Positions 17,563-26,184 of a stretch of DNA of 64,000 nt are shown here, in pieces. How positions within the stretch are numbered: position 1 is the stretch's first letter; every line of letters starts with the position of its first letter. The translations under genes and the position numbers were made by a program. Source of the DNA: Ruminococcus sp. (lineage in GTDB: Bacteria > Bacillota > Clostridia > Lachnospirales > Lachnospiraceae); NCBI GenBank assembly GCA_013911065.1, contig JACERV010000016.1, positions 44,575 to 108,574 on the forward strand, in the 5' to 3' direction. A model generated the notes under the pieces. The model saw only the letters and a list, made by a program, of their open reading frames with translations. It did not search any database and was not told the origin of the DNA.

Positions 17563-18006
17563 CTACTTCTCCTGTTCCAATAGAGATTCTAACTGCCTTT
17601 TCTTTCTGATTTTTTTCTCCGGTTCAGGGACTACTGCTTTTTGCCTTACAGAAACACGCATCCGGCTTTTTCCCGCCCAGGCTGTAACCTCAATCCACTT
17701 CTTGCCCTCTGTAACCTCAACCCCAGTCAAATGAAGCAGGATTAGTTTCCCTTTTACCCGTTCTCTATAAAAATTATGCAGGTCCGCTTTGTTCTCCCCT
17801 TTCTGCCTTTCTATCTGCGCTCCTAACACTGCCGTTTCACCTGCTGCTCCAATCAGAATATTCTTATCATGATAATAGAATATTGTATATATGGTTAATA
17901 AAAGCACTAAAACCACTGTGGGCATTATATAAGCCATCTCTATTGTAATACTTGCTTTTAATTTTCTAGTTTTGTTTAATGTTCTATATCTGCCTGATAT
18001 CCTCAA
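17563..18006 (-). CDS. TadE-like pseudopilin
   Basis: A short (147-aa) protein with a TadE-type N-terminus: basic leader LKASITIEMAYIMPTVVLVLLL, where a Glu five residues after a candidate processing site precedes one hydrophobic helix, as in type IV pilin-like proteins. The rest is a small soluble domain ending in a Lys/Arg/Glu-rich tail. It overlaps or abuts the prepilin peptidase gene. I propose TTG 18006 as start because GGAGG lies in the end of the peptidase gene; an earlier in-frame TTG (18024) overlaps that site. Likely a minor pilin assembled or processed by the Tad machine. Confidence 0.75.
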   Translation of the reverse strand: MRISGRYRTLNKTRKLKASITIEMAYIMPTVVLVLLLTIYTIFYYHDKNILIGAAGETAVLGAQIERQKGENKADLHNFYRERVKGKLILLHLTGVEVTEGKKWIEVTAWAGKSRMRVSVRQKAVVPEPEKKIRKKRQLESLLEQEK

Positions 18007-18010
18007 CGAA

Positions 18011-18442
18011 TTAAAATCCTCCAAACCACAGCCAAATAGAATAGGATATTAGTAAAAATGGCACAAAGGGATACCCTGCTTTTCTATCTAGTCCTTTATA
18101 TATCAGAAATATGACTGCAAAAGCAGAGGAGAATAAAAACGCACCCAGCAATACCCCCAGAAGATTCCACAACCCCAAAAAGATTCCCATTATTACAATC
18201 AATAAACTGTCTCCATATCCAAACGCTTCCCGGGTTATTCTGCTGATTACCAAAAATATTGCCCCTGCCCCTGCTCCTGCCAGCACTAAAACGAGTGGTA
18301 CTTCAGTCTGGCATGCCCGTACCATAACTGCGCCTGCCCCTCCTGCTGCCAAAAGCCATAACGGTACTCTTTGCAGCCATATATCTATAATTGATAATAT
18401 GCACAAATATACAGCATATCCTATCTGGCTCACTTCAGACAT
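18011..18442 (-). CDS. A24-family prepilin peptidase (TadV/CpaA-like)
   Basis: A 143-aa hydrophobic aspartyl protease with about four or five membrane segments, the minimal size of TadV/CpaA enzymes without the N-methyltransferase domain. Catalytic Asp residues are the one in LSIIDIWLQ and the GxGD motif FGYGDSLLI. It would remove the leader of the Flp pilin (20.9 kb) and the TadE-like pseudopilins encoded beside it. AGGAGG precedes the ATG. Confidence 0.88.
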   Translation of the reverse strand: MSEVSQIGYAVYLCILSIIDIWLQRVPLWLLAAGGAGAVMVRACQTEVPLVLVLAGAGAGAIFLVISRITREAFGYGDSLLIVIMGIFLGLWNLLGVLLGAFLFSSAFAVIFLIYKGLDRKAGYPFVPFLLISYSIWLWFGGF

Positions 18443-18518
18443 TCTTTATAACCTCCTCTTATACCTATCTCAAATATTCCTTTTGTCCTCATCTCAGGCA
18501 TTCGTGACACTCTACTTT

Positions 18519-19316
18519 CTATTTTGAACATCTGCTGCACCCTCCCCTTATACCGACTTCAGATTTTTTCACGGCATAAATAGTCCGCTTTAATCCACTG
18601 CAATTTAACGAATTGTGGTACTTTCCTCCGGTATTCGTAATATATACACCTGCAAAGGTATCCCCATGTACACATTTCTCACATTTATAATATCTGTCTC
18701 CATCTTCATTGCGGAATCCGGAAAGTTCAGCATAGGGGACAAACTTAATGGACAATTGTAAATAAGTACATTGATAATCTTCATGGTAGACCAGTGCCGT
18801 ATCTGTGATATATACAATTTGGCTGTCTTCCTGGCCTCCATCCCTTTTGGAATATCCTGTCCATGCCTTTACCTTCATCTCTTCCCGAAATTTTGCTGTT
18901 AGATTAGTGAACTTTGGGAAAGGAAGGCGCACTTTATATTCCACAACAACATAAATCTCTCCGCTTAATACGGACATGTGGGTCTTAAGACAGCTGATCC
19001 CCGAGCTTCCTCCTGCCAATATACTTCTTTCAATTCTGCCGGCGCCTGTGGACTCAATAATGTCATTCTTTAGCTTAATGACATTTACTACGGGAAGTAT
19101 TACTGCCTCCTCCGCGGCAGCCTTTGCCGCACTTTGCACTCCCTGGCGTATACTAGTCCGTATAGATTGTATTTCCAGCAGGTAGACTAAACTCAGGATT
19201 GCAAACAGAAAAATAGGAATAACCAGCGCCGCTTCTACTGTTACACTTGCTTTTGAACCCCATGCAGATGCCCTTTCTTGATTTGACTTGGATGGGTATT
19301 TATTTGATTGTGACAT
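18519..19316 (-). CDS. TadE/TadG-like pseudopilin with duplicated C-terminal Cys/His motif
   Basis: A 265-aa protein. Its N-terminus has a pilin-like hydrophobic helix after a Glu (SVTVEAALVIPIFLFAIL), marking it as TadE/TadG type. The C-terminal 90 residues carry two copies of a motif: VYITDTALVYHEDYQCTYL ... KCEKC and VYITNTGGKYHNSLNCSGL ... GCSRC. Each matches the widespread pattern VYxTxxGxxYHxxxCxxL...CxxC seen at C-termini of some nucleases and secreted proteins, suggesting metal binding or disulfides outside the cell. I choose ATG 19316 (AAAGGA upstream); an ATG 42 codons earlier overlaps the previous gene and lacks a site. Confidence 0.78.
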   Translation of the reverse strand: MSQSNKYPSKSNQERASAWGSKASVTVEAALVIPIFLFAILSLVYLLEIQSIRTSIRQGVQSAAKAAAEEAVILPVVNVIKLKNDIIESTGAGRIERSILAGGSSGISCLKTHMSVLSGEIYVVVEYKVRLPFPKFTNLTAKFREEMKVKAWTGYSKRDGGQEDSQIVYITDTALVYHEDYQCTYLQLSIKFVPYAELSGFRNEDGDRYYKCEKCVHGDTFAGVYITNTGGKYHNSLNCSGLKRTIYAVKKSEVGIRGGCSRCSK

Positions 19317-19428
19317 CGCAGTTTTTCCTTTCTTAATATTTTTTATATGTTGGGATGTTCCTGCCAGAAGGGACGCCTGGCAGGGTTTTGGAGAAAGGGC
19401 ACCTGCATGAGATTCAAAAGCCATTCTT

Positions 19429-20832
19429 TTATTCATATCCAAAATATACGGGGAATTGATAAGTGAGACCTTTACGTATTTCTGCTTTGTTTTGTAATTT
19501 CAGCTTTACGACACATGAGTCCACACAAAAGCCCTCAGCTTCTTTTTCACTCCTCATATTCTGTTCCACCCTATCCAATGCTTTCATGGTTAATTCGTCT
19601 TCATTTTCTAAAAATAGAAGAATCCTTAAATAGTCTTTATAAGCAAGTCCGCCTTCCACGTCCATTCCTTCCTGCACATCCTCCCCGGTTCCCAGCGTTA
19701 TGAGAGAGGAAAGTGACAACTGCCAGTTTTCACTGTTTTTTATTAGTGCCGCTTTTTTGCCTGACAGAAGCACCCGCAAGTCCACCACGCTCTCGCCAAA
19801 AGCCCAGGCGGCTAGTAGGGCTTGTTTGATAAATCCCGATACTGCAGGTAAACCTGCAAGGACAGACAGGGTTAATGCCAGTGTTTCAGCTTCTGCCTGC
19901 TTGACAGAATCAGACTGCAAATACAGGTAATTGATTCCAAACCGGACTGCGAGCAGCTTTTTTACTACAACTTCCAGATTTTCTACATCTGAACTGCTTC
20001 CACCTATCAGATATTCCAATTCATACGATAGACTTCTGTTCTCGCCTTTACTCTCCGCTGCATTGCCGAATTTCTTTAGAAGATACTCATGGAACAGTAA
20101 ACGTTCTTCTATACCATTTATGTTCTGCCTGATATAAAAACTTCCTCGTCCATTTCTTAAATTTCTGCTGCTCACCTGTTCCCCCGGAACAATTTGCTTT
20201 GCTGATACCTGAAATTCTTTAGGAAGTACAAGCTTCAAAATACCGGATTGCTTCAGTTCTTCTATATGAGGGAGAGGATTATCCTCCTCTGGCAGCATAA
20301 TCTCACTTTCTTCTATGAACTCTTCCAACTCCATATTCACTTTCTCATTTTCTTGATTTGCTTCTTCCCCCTGCATCTCCTGTTCTTTCCAAATCCCCGT
20401 TTTTCCGGCCAATTCCCGGATAATGGAAATCCCGTAAGCCTGTTCCATATATTCCAATATCTGTTCCCTGAAAGCACTCCCCCTGTTATCAGATAAGTAT
20501 TGAATTCCCTGAATATCATGTTCCATGCCGGCAGTTCCATAATAGCGCATATGATCCAGCAGATTTTGCTCCTGGAAGGAGCCTGTCCCATAACTGCCGT
20601 CAATCGCCAGAATTTCATATTCTTCCAGCAGTTCCTTTTGATATTCCCCGAACATAGAAAATATTGCATTGTCCACATCAAGACGCTTTTGATTCTTTGA
20701 TACCTGTATCACTGTACTTTCCAGCATTGCGGTAATAAATGAAATGAGGAGGACAAAGATAAGGCTCAAAAATGCTGTAACTTCGCCTTTTGCCAATTTA
20801 AATGCCTGCACTTTCACTGGTAATTTTTTCAA
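19429..20832 (-). CDS. DUF5702 protein of the Tad locus
   Basis: A protein of about 455-467 aa resembling DUF5702: KGEVTAFLSLIFVLLISFITAMLE (one N-terminal membrane helix followed by a Glu), then QKRLDVDNAIFSMFGEYQKELLEEYEILAIDGSYG. The remaining 380 residues are extracytoplasmic and helical. It regularly accompanies Flp pilins in Lachnospiraceae Tad loci and is probably a large TadG-like minor component. The start is uncertain: the frame opens at TTG 20832 inside the Flp gene, while TTG 20796, two bases after the Flp stop and preceded by GCAGG, would make a conventional junction. Confidence 0.75.
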   Translation of the reverse strand: MKKLPVKVQAFKLAKGEVTAFLSLIFVLLISFITAMLESTVIQVSKNQKRLDVDNAIFSMFGEYQKELLEEYEILAIDGSYGTGSFQEQNLLDHMRYYGTAGMEHDIQGIQYLSDNRGSAFREQILEYMEQAYGISIIRELAGKTGIWKEQEMQGEEANQENEKVNMELEEFIEESEIMLPEEDNPLPHIEELKQSGILKLVLPKEFQVSAKQIVPGEQVSSRNLRNGRGSFYIRQNINGIEERLLFHEYLLKKFGNAAESKGENRSLSYELEYLIGGSSSDVENLEVVVKKLLAVRFGINYLYLQSDSVKQAEAETLALTLSVLAGLPAVSGFIKQALLAAWAFGESVVDLRVLLSGKKAALIKNSENWQLSLSSLITLGTGEDVQEGMDVEGGLAYKDYLRILLFLENEDELTMKALDRVEQNMRSEKEAEGFCVDSCVVKLKLQNKAEIRKGLTYQFPVYFGYE

Positions 20833-20998
20833 AAATGGAGTTTACTAAGCTGATTAGCTGTGTTTTGAATATCAAGATAAGAGCAATAATTACGACCAAA
20901 ATTAAAATCATTTCAACAACAGAAAGCCCTGCGTCATCCTCCAATAAATTTCTGATAAAAATCCATTTTTGCCTTATTTTATTTCTAAGCCTCTTCAT
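20798..20998 (-). CDS. flp: Flp-type (type IVb) pilin
   Basis: A 66-aa pre-pilin. A basic leader of about 24 residues is followed by AGLSVVEMILILVVIIALILIF, with Gly at the processing site and Glu at mature position +5, then a 20-residue C-terminal tail. These are the defining features of Flp1-type type IVb pilins. It would be cut by the A24 peptidase at 18.4 kb and polymerised by the CpaF/TadB/TadC machine. AAGGAGG precedes ATG. It is the only gene of this type in the locus. Confidence 0.9.
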   Translation of the reverse strand: MKRLRNKIRQKWIFIRNLLEDDAGLSVVEMILILVVIIALILIFKTQLISLVNSIFEKITSESAGI

Positions 20999-21022
20999 AT
21001 ACTTCCTCCTTTTGGCTTATGC

Positions 21023-22255
21023 CTAAATCTGTATAGTAAAAAACGCTGGGACAACAATAATAAGCAATACTACTGCCAGCATCATAAACATAGGTCCCAG
21101 CAATTTTGTTCCCGCCTCTTCCCCTAATCTGCGTGCCTGTTTTTTTCTCTCCTCAAACGCATCCAAAGCTTCACGTCTAAGCAAATCACTCATTCCTTTC
21201 GTCCCCTTTCTGAGGTTTTGAGATAAAAGCGCACCAAACTTCCGGTAAGAGGGCAGTGAACACCTGACTCCAAATCTCTCATAACATTCTCCTTCTGAGA
21301 TGCCGCCCTGCATTTCATGCATGGTATATACCATTTCTTCATATGCAGCACGTATATCCTTTTTGCTTCTTTGTTTTTCATAATCCTGTACCATTTTGAA
21401 CCACGCTTTCCGTACCGTCATACCTGCACCAAGAAATAGTGTAAACTGACTGACAAGCTGAGGATAATCAGCCGCCAGTTGTTTCTGCCTCCCCTCTATC
21501 CGTTGCTTCTCCTTCTGCTGCTCTAATGCATAGATGGCACCGGAAGCTACAATTCCTAATACAAACAGCCCTAAAGCACGGGAGTCACCGGTATACCTCC
21601 AGACGGCAGGTTTCCCGTCCAATTGGTCGGGAAGTATAAGATATGCTTCTTCCCTGGTTTCCTCTTCGTTTTTCCTGATCTGCCGGTTTAACTTTTGAAA
21701 TGCTTTTTCTCTTGTATTCAGCTTTGGCGGGTAGATGTTAATATAAAATGAATGTACCGCTTCCTGTTCCCCATATGAAAGCAGCGCATGAAGCCCTACG
21801 CTTGTCCCCTCCTCCTTCAAACCTTCTGACTGCAGTTCACCCATGAGATTTATAACTTCATAATTATCTATCTCCCAGGTAACAGCAATATCCGAATCTG
21901 GGATCTTGTTTACCAAATTCAAGTCGTGTCTGATTTCATCCAAGCCGGTGTTTTCTCCCATGATTAGCTCTTCTAACTGTTTTGCAGCATCCTGAAAAAT
22001 TCCAGGAAGTTCCTTTTCGCTATACTGCTGTTCCCCAACCTCCACTGTTAAAGCCTCTCTCTCCTTACCCAGACGGACTTCCAAATCTACCTTCCTGCTT
22101 CCCAGACCGTACCCACCCCGTTCCAAAACATACTTTCCTTCTCCATTTTTTCCCGGCACATGATGATTATCTGCAAAGAATAGCAGTATAGATACCGCAC
22201 TTACCCCCAAAAATACCATACCCATTCTTCTATATACGGAACTTCTTTTATTCAT
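21023..22255 (-). CDS. tadC: TadC-like type II secretion F-family membrane protein
   Basis: About 410 aa. The N-terminal third begins with a membrane helix (MVFLGVSAVSILLFF) and a long extracytoplasmic region that is unusual for TadC. A second helix (ALGLFVLGIVASGAIYAL) is followed by the T2SSF domain: DYPQLVSQFTLFLGAGMTVRKAW and a terminal hydrophobic GPMFMMLAVVLLIIVVPAFF. It pairs with TadB as the inner-membrane platform. Two ATGs (22261, 22255) overlap the TadB stop; the second has better spacing to GAGG. The added outer domain distinguishes it from standard TadC. Confidence 0.82.
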   Translation of the reverse strand: MNKRSSVYRRMGMVFLGVSAVSILLFFADNHHVPGKNGEGKYVLERGGYGLGSRKVDLEVRLGKEREALTVEVGEQQYSEKELPGIFQDAAKQLEELIMGENTGLDEIRHDLNLVNKIPDSDIAVTWEIDNYEVINLMGELQSEGLKEEGTSVGLHALLSYGEQEAVHSFYINIYPPKLNTREKAFQKLNRQIRKNEEETREEAYLILPDQLDGKPAVWRYTGDSRALGLFVLGIVASGAIYALEQQKEKQRIEGRQKQLAADYPQLVSQFTLFLGAGMTVRKAWFKMVQDYEKQRSKKDIRAAYEEMVYTMHEMQGGISEGECYERFGVRCSLPSYRKFGALLSQNLRKGTKGMSDLLRREALDAFEERKKQARRLGEEAGTKLLGPMFMMLAVVLLIIVVPAFFTIQI

Positions 22256-22257
22256 AC

Positions 22258-22953
22258 TCATACCTCAATTTCTACCAGCTTTTTCCCTATACGGTAAGCC
22301 GCCGCGTATACACAAAGGCACCCGGTCATCATAACCGCACCCAGCAGGTTTCCATACAGCACGGACATGAATTCGGGGAAGGCCAGCCTCATATACAATA
22401 AGATTGCAAAAGGTATCACACACATGATCTTAAACTCCAGCTTTTTAGCAGACAGTAATGTCTGTATTTCCTTTTCAACTTCAATCTTTTCGCTGATGTC
22501 TTTGACAGCATTTCTGATAATTGCAATGCTGTCACCTCCCGCTCGTTTAGCTGCTGCAAACACAGCCACAAAGTTATGGACATCTTCCTGGCTGACTCTA
22601 TCTGCAAATTCAGTCATAACCTGTTCCACTGTCTGATTCATATCAAGCTGGTGAATCATCGCTGCAAATTCCTTCCGTATCCTGGCATCTTTCTTAAAAA
22701 GAGCTTTCATATCCTTTGCTGCCTCACGCACTGCGTTTTCCACAGAATAACCTACGTTCAGCCCCGCTGCCATTGCCTTTATTCCCTCTTTAAACTGCTC
22801 TCGGAATTCTTCCTCCTTTTTCCGGCACTGCTCCTCCTGCCATGCCTGCAGGTAGAAATAAAGTGAGGGCAAAACAAGCAGAACTACTATCCATGTATCA
22901 TAAAACAGATACCCTGCTGTCCCTGCCAAAACAGTGCCTTTTACAGCTGCCAA
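22258..22953 (-). CDS. tadB: TadB-like type II secretion F-family membrane protein
   Basis: About 231 aa with two N-terminal helices (GTVLAGTAGYLFYDTWIVVLLVLPSLYFY), the T2SSF core (FREQFKEGIKAMAAGLNVGYSVENAVREAA), and two C-terminal helices (IMCVIPFAILLYM; NLLGAVMMTGCLCVYAAAY). It is one half of the Tad platform. The frame extends 44 bp into cpaF, but GAGGAG placed just after the cpaF stop supports a TTG start at 22953. Confidence 0.83.
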   Translation of the reverse strand: MAAVKGTVLAGTAGYLFYDTWIVVLLVLPSLYFYLQAWQEEQCRKKEEEFREQFKEGIKAMAAGLNVGYSVENAVREAAKDMKALFKKDARIRKEFAAMIHQLDMNQTVEQVMTEFADRVSQEDVHNFVAVFAAAKRAGGDSIAIIRNAVKDISEKIEVEKEIQTLLSAKKLEFKIMCVIPFAILLYMRLAFPEFMSVLYGNLLGAVMMTGCLCVYAAAYRIGKKLVEIEV

Positions 22954-22963
22954 CACATACTCC

Positions 22964-24157
22964 TCAGTTCGTATATCCTGCTGCCAGCAGCTTTTCTTTA
23001 TGAACAAGTTCTTCCACCTTCACAAGATTACCCTGAATCTTCCCACTTTCCATCCCCTCCTCTCTATATTCATATAACGTCTGAATTTGTATCGTGCCAT
23101 TTTCATACCCCAGAACCTCTGATATCTCCAGTACTTTCCTGCTTTTATCCCGAAGCCTCCCAAGATGAATAATGATATCAATTGCAGATGCAACCTGTCT
23201 TTGAATTGCTGCTAAAGGCATATCTATCCCCATCATCATCATAGTCTCAAGCCTGTGCAGCATGTCCGTCGGATGGTTTGCATGTCCCGTAGACATAGAG
23301 CCACTATGTCCATTGAGCATAGCCGAAGATATCATATCCACAGTTTCCTCGCCCCGTACTTCCCCGACCACAATTCTGTCAGGACGCATCCGTAAAGCTG
23401 ACTTTATCAAATCCCGTATAGACACAGCGCCCTCTCCCTCAAGGTTTGCATTTCTTGTCTCAAGCCTGACCAGGTTCGGCACACCTCTTATCTGGAGTTC
23501 AGCATTATCTTCAATGGTTATCAGTCGTTCATCCTCCGGAATATAATCTGATAAAGCATTTAAAAATGTAGTCTTCCCTGCCCCCGTTCCTCCGCTGACA
23601 AAAATATTATATTTGGCACCAACTAACATCTTTAAAAATTCTGCCGCTTCATGGCTGATACTTCCCCATGAAATCAATTGCTCCATCGTGACCTTTTCAT
23701 TTGGAAACTTCCGAATTGTCATAATAGGTCCGTTCAGGGCAACAGGTTTAAGTACCACGTTCACCCGGGAGCCGTCTTCCAGCCTGGCATCTACAATCGG
23801 TGATGCCTCATTGACATACCGGTTTGTTCCAGCCACAATCTGCTGTATTACATCCTCCAGCTTGCCTGTAGACAGAAAGTGTTTATCTGATTGATAGACC
23901 CGTCCGCCTTTTTCCAGAAATATATTATCCGTTCCGTTAATCATGATTTCCGTAATATCTTCATCTTCAATTAAATCCTGCAAAATATCCAACTTTCTGA
24001 ATGCATTGAATAATTCTTTACTCAGCCTTATCTTTTCCTCAAGAGGCAGATACTTTTCTTCACCTGCCTCATGAAGTACCATATGTATCAGTTCCAGCAG
24101 CTCATCATTTTCCATTTCATGTCCCATATCTATCTGCTCCAGAACTTTGTCATACAT
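22964..24157 (-). CDS. cpaF: CpaF/TadA-type pilus assembly ATPase
   Basis: A 397-aa VirB11/GspE-superfamily ATPase powering pilin assembly from the cytosolic face. Walker A: FVSGGTGAGKTTFLNAL; Asp box: LITIEDNAELQI; Walker B: PDRIVVGEVRGEET; His box: GHSGSMSTGHANHP. The N-domain (DILQDLIEDEDITEIMINGTDNIFLE) matches CpaF. It is the second gene in the operon, 14 bp after the TadZ-like gene. Confidence 0.94.
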   Translation of the reverse strand: MYDKVLEQIDMGHEMENDELLELIHMVLHEAGEEKYLPLEEKIRLSKELFNAFRKLDILQDLIEDEDITEIMINGTDNIFLEKGGRVYQSDKHFLSTGKLEDVIQQIVAGTNRYVNEASPIVDARLEDGSRVNVVLKPVALNGPIMTIRKFPNEKVTMEQLISWGSISHEAAEFLKMLVGAKYNIFVSGGTGAGKTTFLNALSDYIPEDERLITIEDNAELQIRGVPNLVRLETRNANLEGEGAVSIRDLIKSALRMRPDRIVVGEVRGEETVDMISSAMLNGHSGSMSTGHANHPTDMLHRLETMMMMGIDMPLAAIQRQVASAIDIIIHLGRLRDKSRKVLEISEVLGYENGTIQIQTLYEYREEGMESGKIQGNLVKVEELVHKEKLLAAGYTN

Positions 24158-24171
24158 TTCTTCCAGTCTGT

Positions 24172-25101
24172 TTATGTGCTCTCACCTGCCCTTATTTCAA
24201 CCTTTTTCTGTATGGTATGCTCCAGTACATCTTCATACCCTGTCTGTCTCAGATTCCCCACATACTGCTTAAGTTTTGCCTGGGAAACAGCATCGTCAAT
24301 ATAAGGTGTATAGACCGTATAGCACATTCTCAGTATTTGATACAATCCATCCACCCCATCTCCTAAGTCAAGGATAACTGTCTTGTAGATACAGTTTGCA
24401 AAAATCTCTTCAAATAGCTTTATCCATTCTTTCTCTTTTACGGCTCTCAAATCCTGTATGACAGGTATTGGTGGAATATAATCCATCTCACCGATTCGTC
24501 CGGCCATTGCACTAATCCTCAGCCCAAGATTTCCTTTCTCCTGGCGGATATAGTATAAAAGGTCCCCCAGGTTATAACCTTCATTCTCGGGAAAATAATA
24601 ACTGCACCCAGAATACTCCTCCAGATTCAGATACAGTACTGGTCCATTTTTTGTCAGATCCCTCCCCAATTCCATGGCAAACTGTGTCTTCCCTATCCTG
24701 TGAATAGGAGAATAAACTCCTATTAGTTGTCCTCCTGTAATATTTTTGTTTCTTCTTATCAGCTCATCCCCGTCCATTGTTTCTTCCAGGATGTGGGTTA
24801 AAATCATGTCAGAAGACTGATACTTGTATATGCCTTTCTCTTCCGGCAGCAGCCCTTTGTCATCTCCCTTCACAAGTATGTAACGCTTATCCGCCTTAAT
24901 TTGCTGCCTCTCCTGTACCGGATAATCTTCTCCCAGCAGAATGATATGAATACTCTTTTGTTTTGAAAATTCCTCAAGCTGCTCCAGGTCCTGAAACAAA
25001 TGCATTTGAAATCCCAGATCTTTCCGTGCTCCTATAGCTTTTATAAGATTTCTGGCGTATTCTTGCTCCACATCACAAATTACAAAATTCTTTGGATGCA
25101 A
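24172..25101 (-). CDS. tadZ: TadZ/CpaE-like MinD-family protein
   Basis: About 309 aa. The N-terminal half resembles a receiver-like atypical domain (FVICDVEQEYARNLIKAIGARK ... IHIILLGEDYP) and the C-terminal half a MinD/ParA-like ATPase with a divergent P-loop, GVYSPIHRIGKTQFAMELG, retaining the GK(T) but not a canonical deviant Walker A Lys. TadZ proteins place the Tad machine in the cell. It is the first gene of the operon. AGGAGG is positioned six bases before TTG 25101, which I prefer to the GTG six codons upstream that overlaps the site. Confidence 0.8.
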   Translation of the reverse strand: MHPKNFVICDVEQEYARNLIKAIGARKDLGFQMHLFQDLEQLEEFSKQKSIHIILLGEDYPVQERQQIKADKRYILVKGDDKGLLPEEKGIYKYQSSDMILTHILEETMDGDELIRRNKNITGGQLIGVYSPIHRIGKTQFAMELGRDLTKNGPVLYLNLEEYSGCSYYFPENEGYNLGDLLYYIRQEKGNLGLRISAMAGRIGEMDYIPPIPVIQDLRAVKEKEWIKLFEEIFANCIYKTVILDLGDGVDGLYQILRMCYTVYTPYIDDAVSQAKLKQYVGNLRQTGYEDVLEHTIQKKVEIRAGEST

Positions 25102-25341
25102 TCTATCCCTCCTATTCACTTATAAAATAAAAAGTTTGAAAATATTGCTGCGAACCTGCAGCATGATTCAAAAATGATGGTCAGACTGACCTTAACCGTC
25201 CAACCTCAGATACGTCCGGCACATGGAATCAGTGCCTAAATGAAACAGCAGTCCGAATAACTACTGTGTGAATCGTATTATAAACATACTTTCTTTAAAT
25301 GTCCATACTCATTTTTAAATTTGCAGTTTTTTGTAAAAACC
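25102..25341. promoter_or_regulatory. Upstream region of the Tad operon with inverted repeats
   Basis: No gene. Contains a 13-nt palindrome GGTCAGACTGACC (25179-25191) and a small hairpin GCTGC/GCAGC (25147-25162) within 90 bp of the TadZ start, plausible regulator or leader elements. The rest is AT-rich. A clear promoter cannot be picked. Confidence 0.4.
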
Positions 25342-25551
25342 TTACAAACTTTGATAAAATAAAATACCATAAAGAAGGCAAACCCCTGGAATTCCAAGGC
25401 TTCCCGTTGTCAAAAAGGATACCGTATTCAACCCTACATTCAATGTGCTGCCTCCTGGAAGCAAATAATGATTGATAAAATAAATTAACCCCATTCCAAG
25501 AATTGCACGGATGATAAAATTAATTGCAGCAGATGCCAATTTATTTTCCAT
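25342..25551 (-). CDS. bofA: BofA family membrane protein (pro-sigma-K processing inhibitor-like)
   Basis: A 69-aa protein with two or three hydrophobic segments, AINFIIRAILGMGLIYFINHYLLPGG and LGIPGVCLLYGILFYQSL, matching the small BofA family (C-terminal LGIPGV is typical). In Bacillus BofA holds the SpoIVFB protease inactive during sporulation; in Clostridia the role is less clear. GGAGG lies 10 bases before ATG 25551; the frame extends six codons upstream to a TTG that overlaps this site. It stands alone between the Tad operon and the dCMP deaminase terminator. Confidence 0.88.
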   Translation of the reverse strand: MENKLASAAINFIIRAILGMGLIYFINHYLLPGGSTLNVGLNTVSFLTTGSLGIPGVCLLYGILFYQSL

Positions 25552-25619
25552 TGTCACATTTCCTCCCAACCTGCATATATGATATATTATTCGAATTGGT
25601 TCGGAAATATTCCAAAAGA

Positions 25620-25665
25620 AAAGACCTGTACTTATGAACTGCTAGTGTCCAATAAGTACAGGTCT
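25620..25665 (-). terminator. Terminator of the dCMP deaminase gene, containing a palindrome repeat relative
   Basis: Outer stem AAGACCTGTACTTA / TAAGTACAGGTCTT, 14 bp, followed on the minus strand by TTCTTTT. The apical part, CTTATGAACTGCTAGTGTCC then AATAAG, is a diverged copy of the dispersed palindrome in the opposite orientation, so the repeat has been incorporated in, or became, a terminator. Confidence 0.8.
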
Positions 25666-25675
25666 TCTATAAGGA

Positions 25676-26164
25676 TTACAATTGTATTCGTATCTCCCGG
25701 TTTGTCCTGTGATACTGATAATACCTGACCCCTGCCGCATCCATCATCCTTTTGGATGCCAGAACAGCAGTTGTATCCGCATATTTATCACACTCAAATA
25801 TGACTTCTTTAATTCCTGCCTGAATAATTGCCTTTGCACACTCATTACAAGGGAACAGAGACACATATAATTTTGCCCCTGTCAGGCTTCCCCCGTTATA
25901 GTTCAGGATAGCATTCAATTCACTGTGGGTGGAATATACATACTTGGTATTCAATGGATTATCTCCCTCTCTTTCCCAGGGAAATTCATCATCTGAACAT
26001 CCAATCGGAAAACCATTATATCCCATGGATAATATTTTGTTATCCTGACTCACTATACAGCAGCCCACCTGGGTATTCGGGTCTTTTGAACGCATACCGG
26101 ACAGCATGGCGACTCCCATAAAATACTCATCCCAGGATAGATAATCTTCTCTTTTATTTGACAT
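25676..26164 (-). CDS. Deoxycytidylate deaminase family protein
   Basis: A 162-aa zinc-dependent deaminase, expected to convert dCMP to dUMP for thymidylate synthesis. Zinc/catalytic motifs: HSELNAIL (HxE) and LFPCNECAKAI (PCxxC). The dCMP-type insert (GSKDPNTQVGC-like RSKDPNTQVGCCIV, then GYNGFPIGCSDDEFPW) separates it from cytidine deaminases. ComE-type competence genes are absent, so a general nucleotide role is likely. AAAGGAG is nine bases before ATG 26164; an ATG two codons earlier is too close to it. Neighbours upp and the Sua5 gene are co-directional. Confidence 0.92.
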   Translation of the reverse strand: MSNKREDYLSWDEYFMGVAMLSGMRSKDPNTQVGCCIVSQDNKILSMGYNGFPIGCSDDEFPWEREGDNPLNTKYVYSTHSELNAILNYNGGSLTGAKLYVSLFPCNECAKAIIQAGIKEVIFECDKYADTTAVLASKRMMDAAGVRYYQYHRTNREIRIQL

Positions 26165-26184
26165 GTCCATCCACTCCTTTGCTT

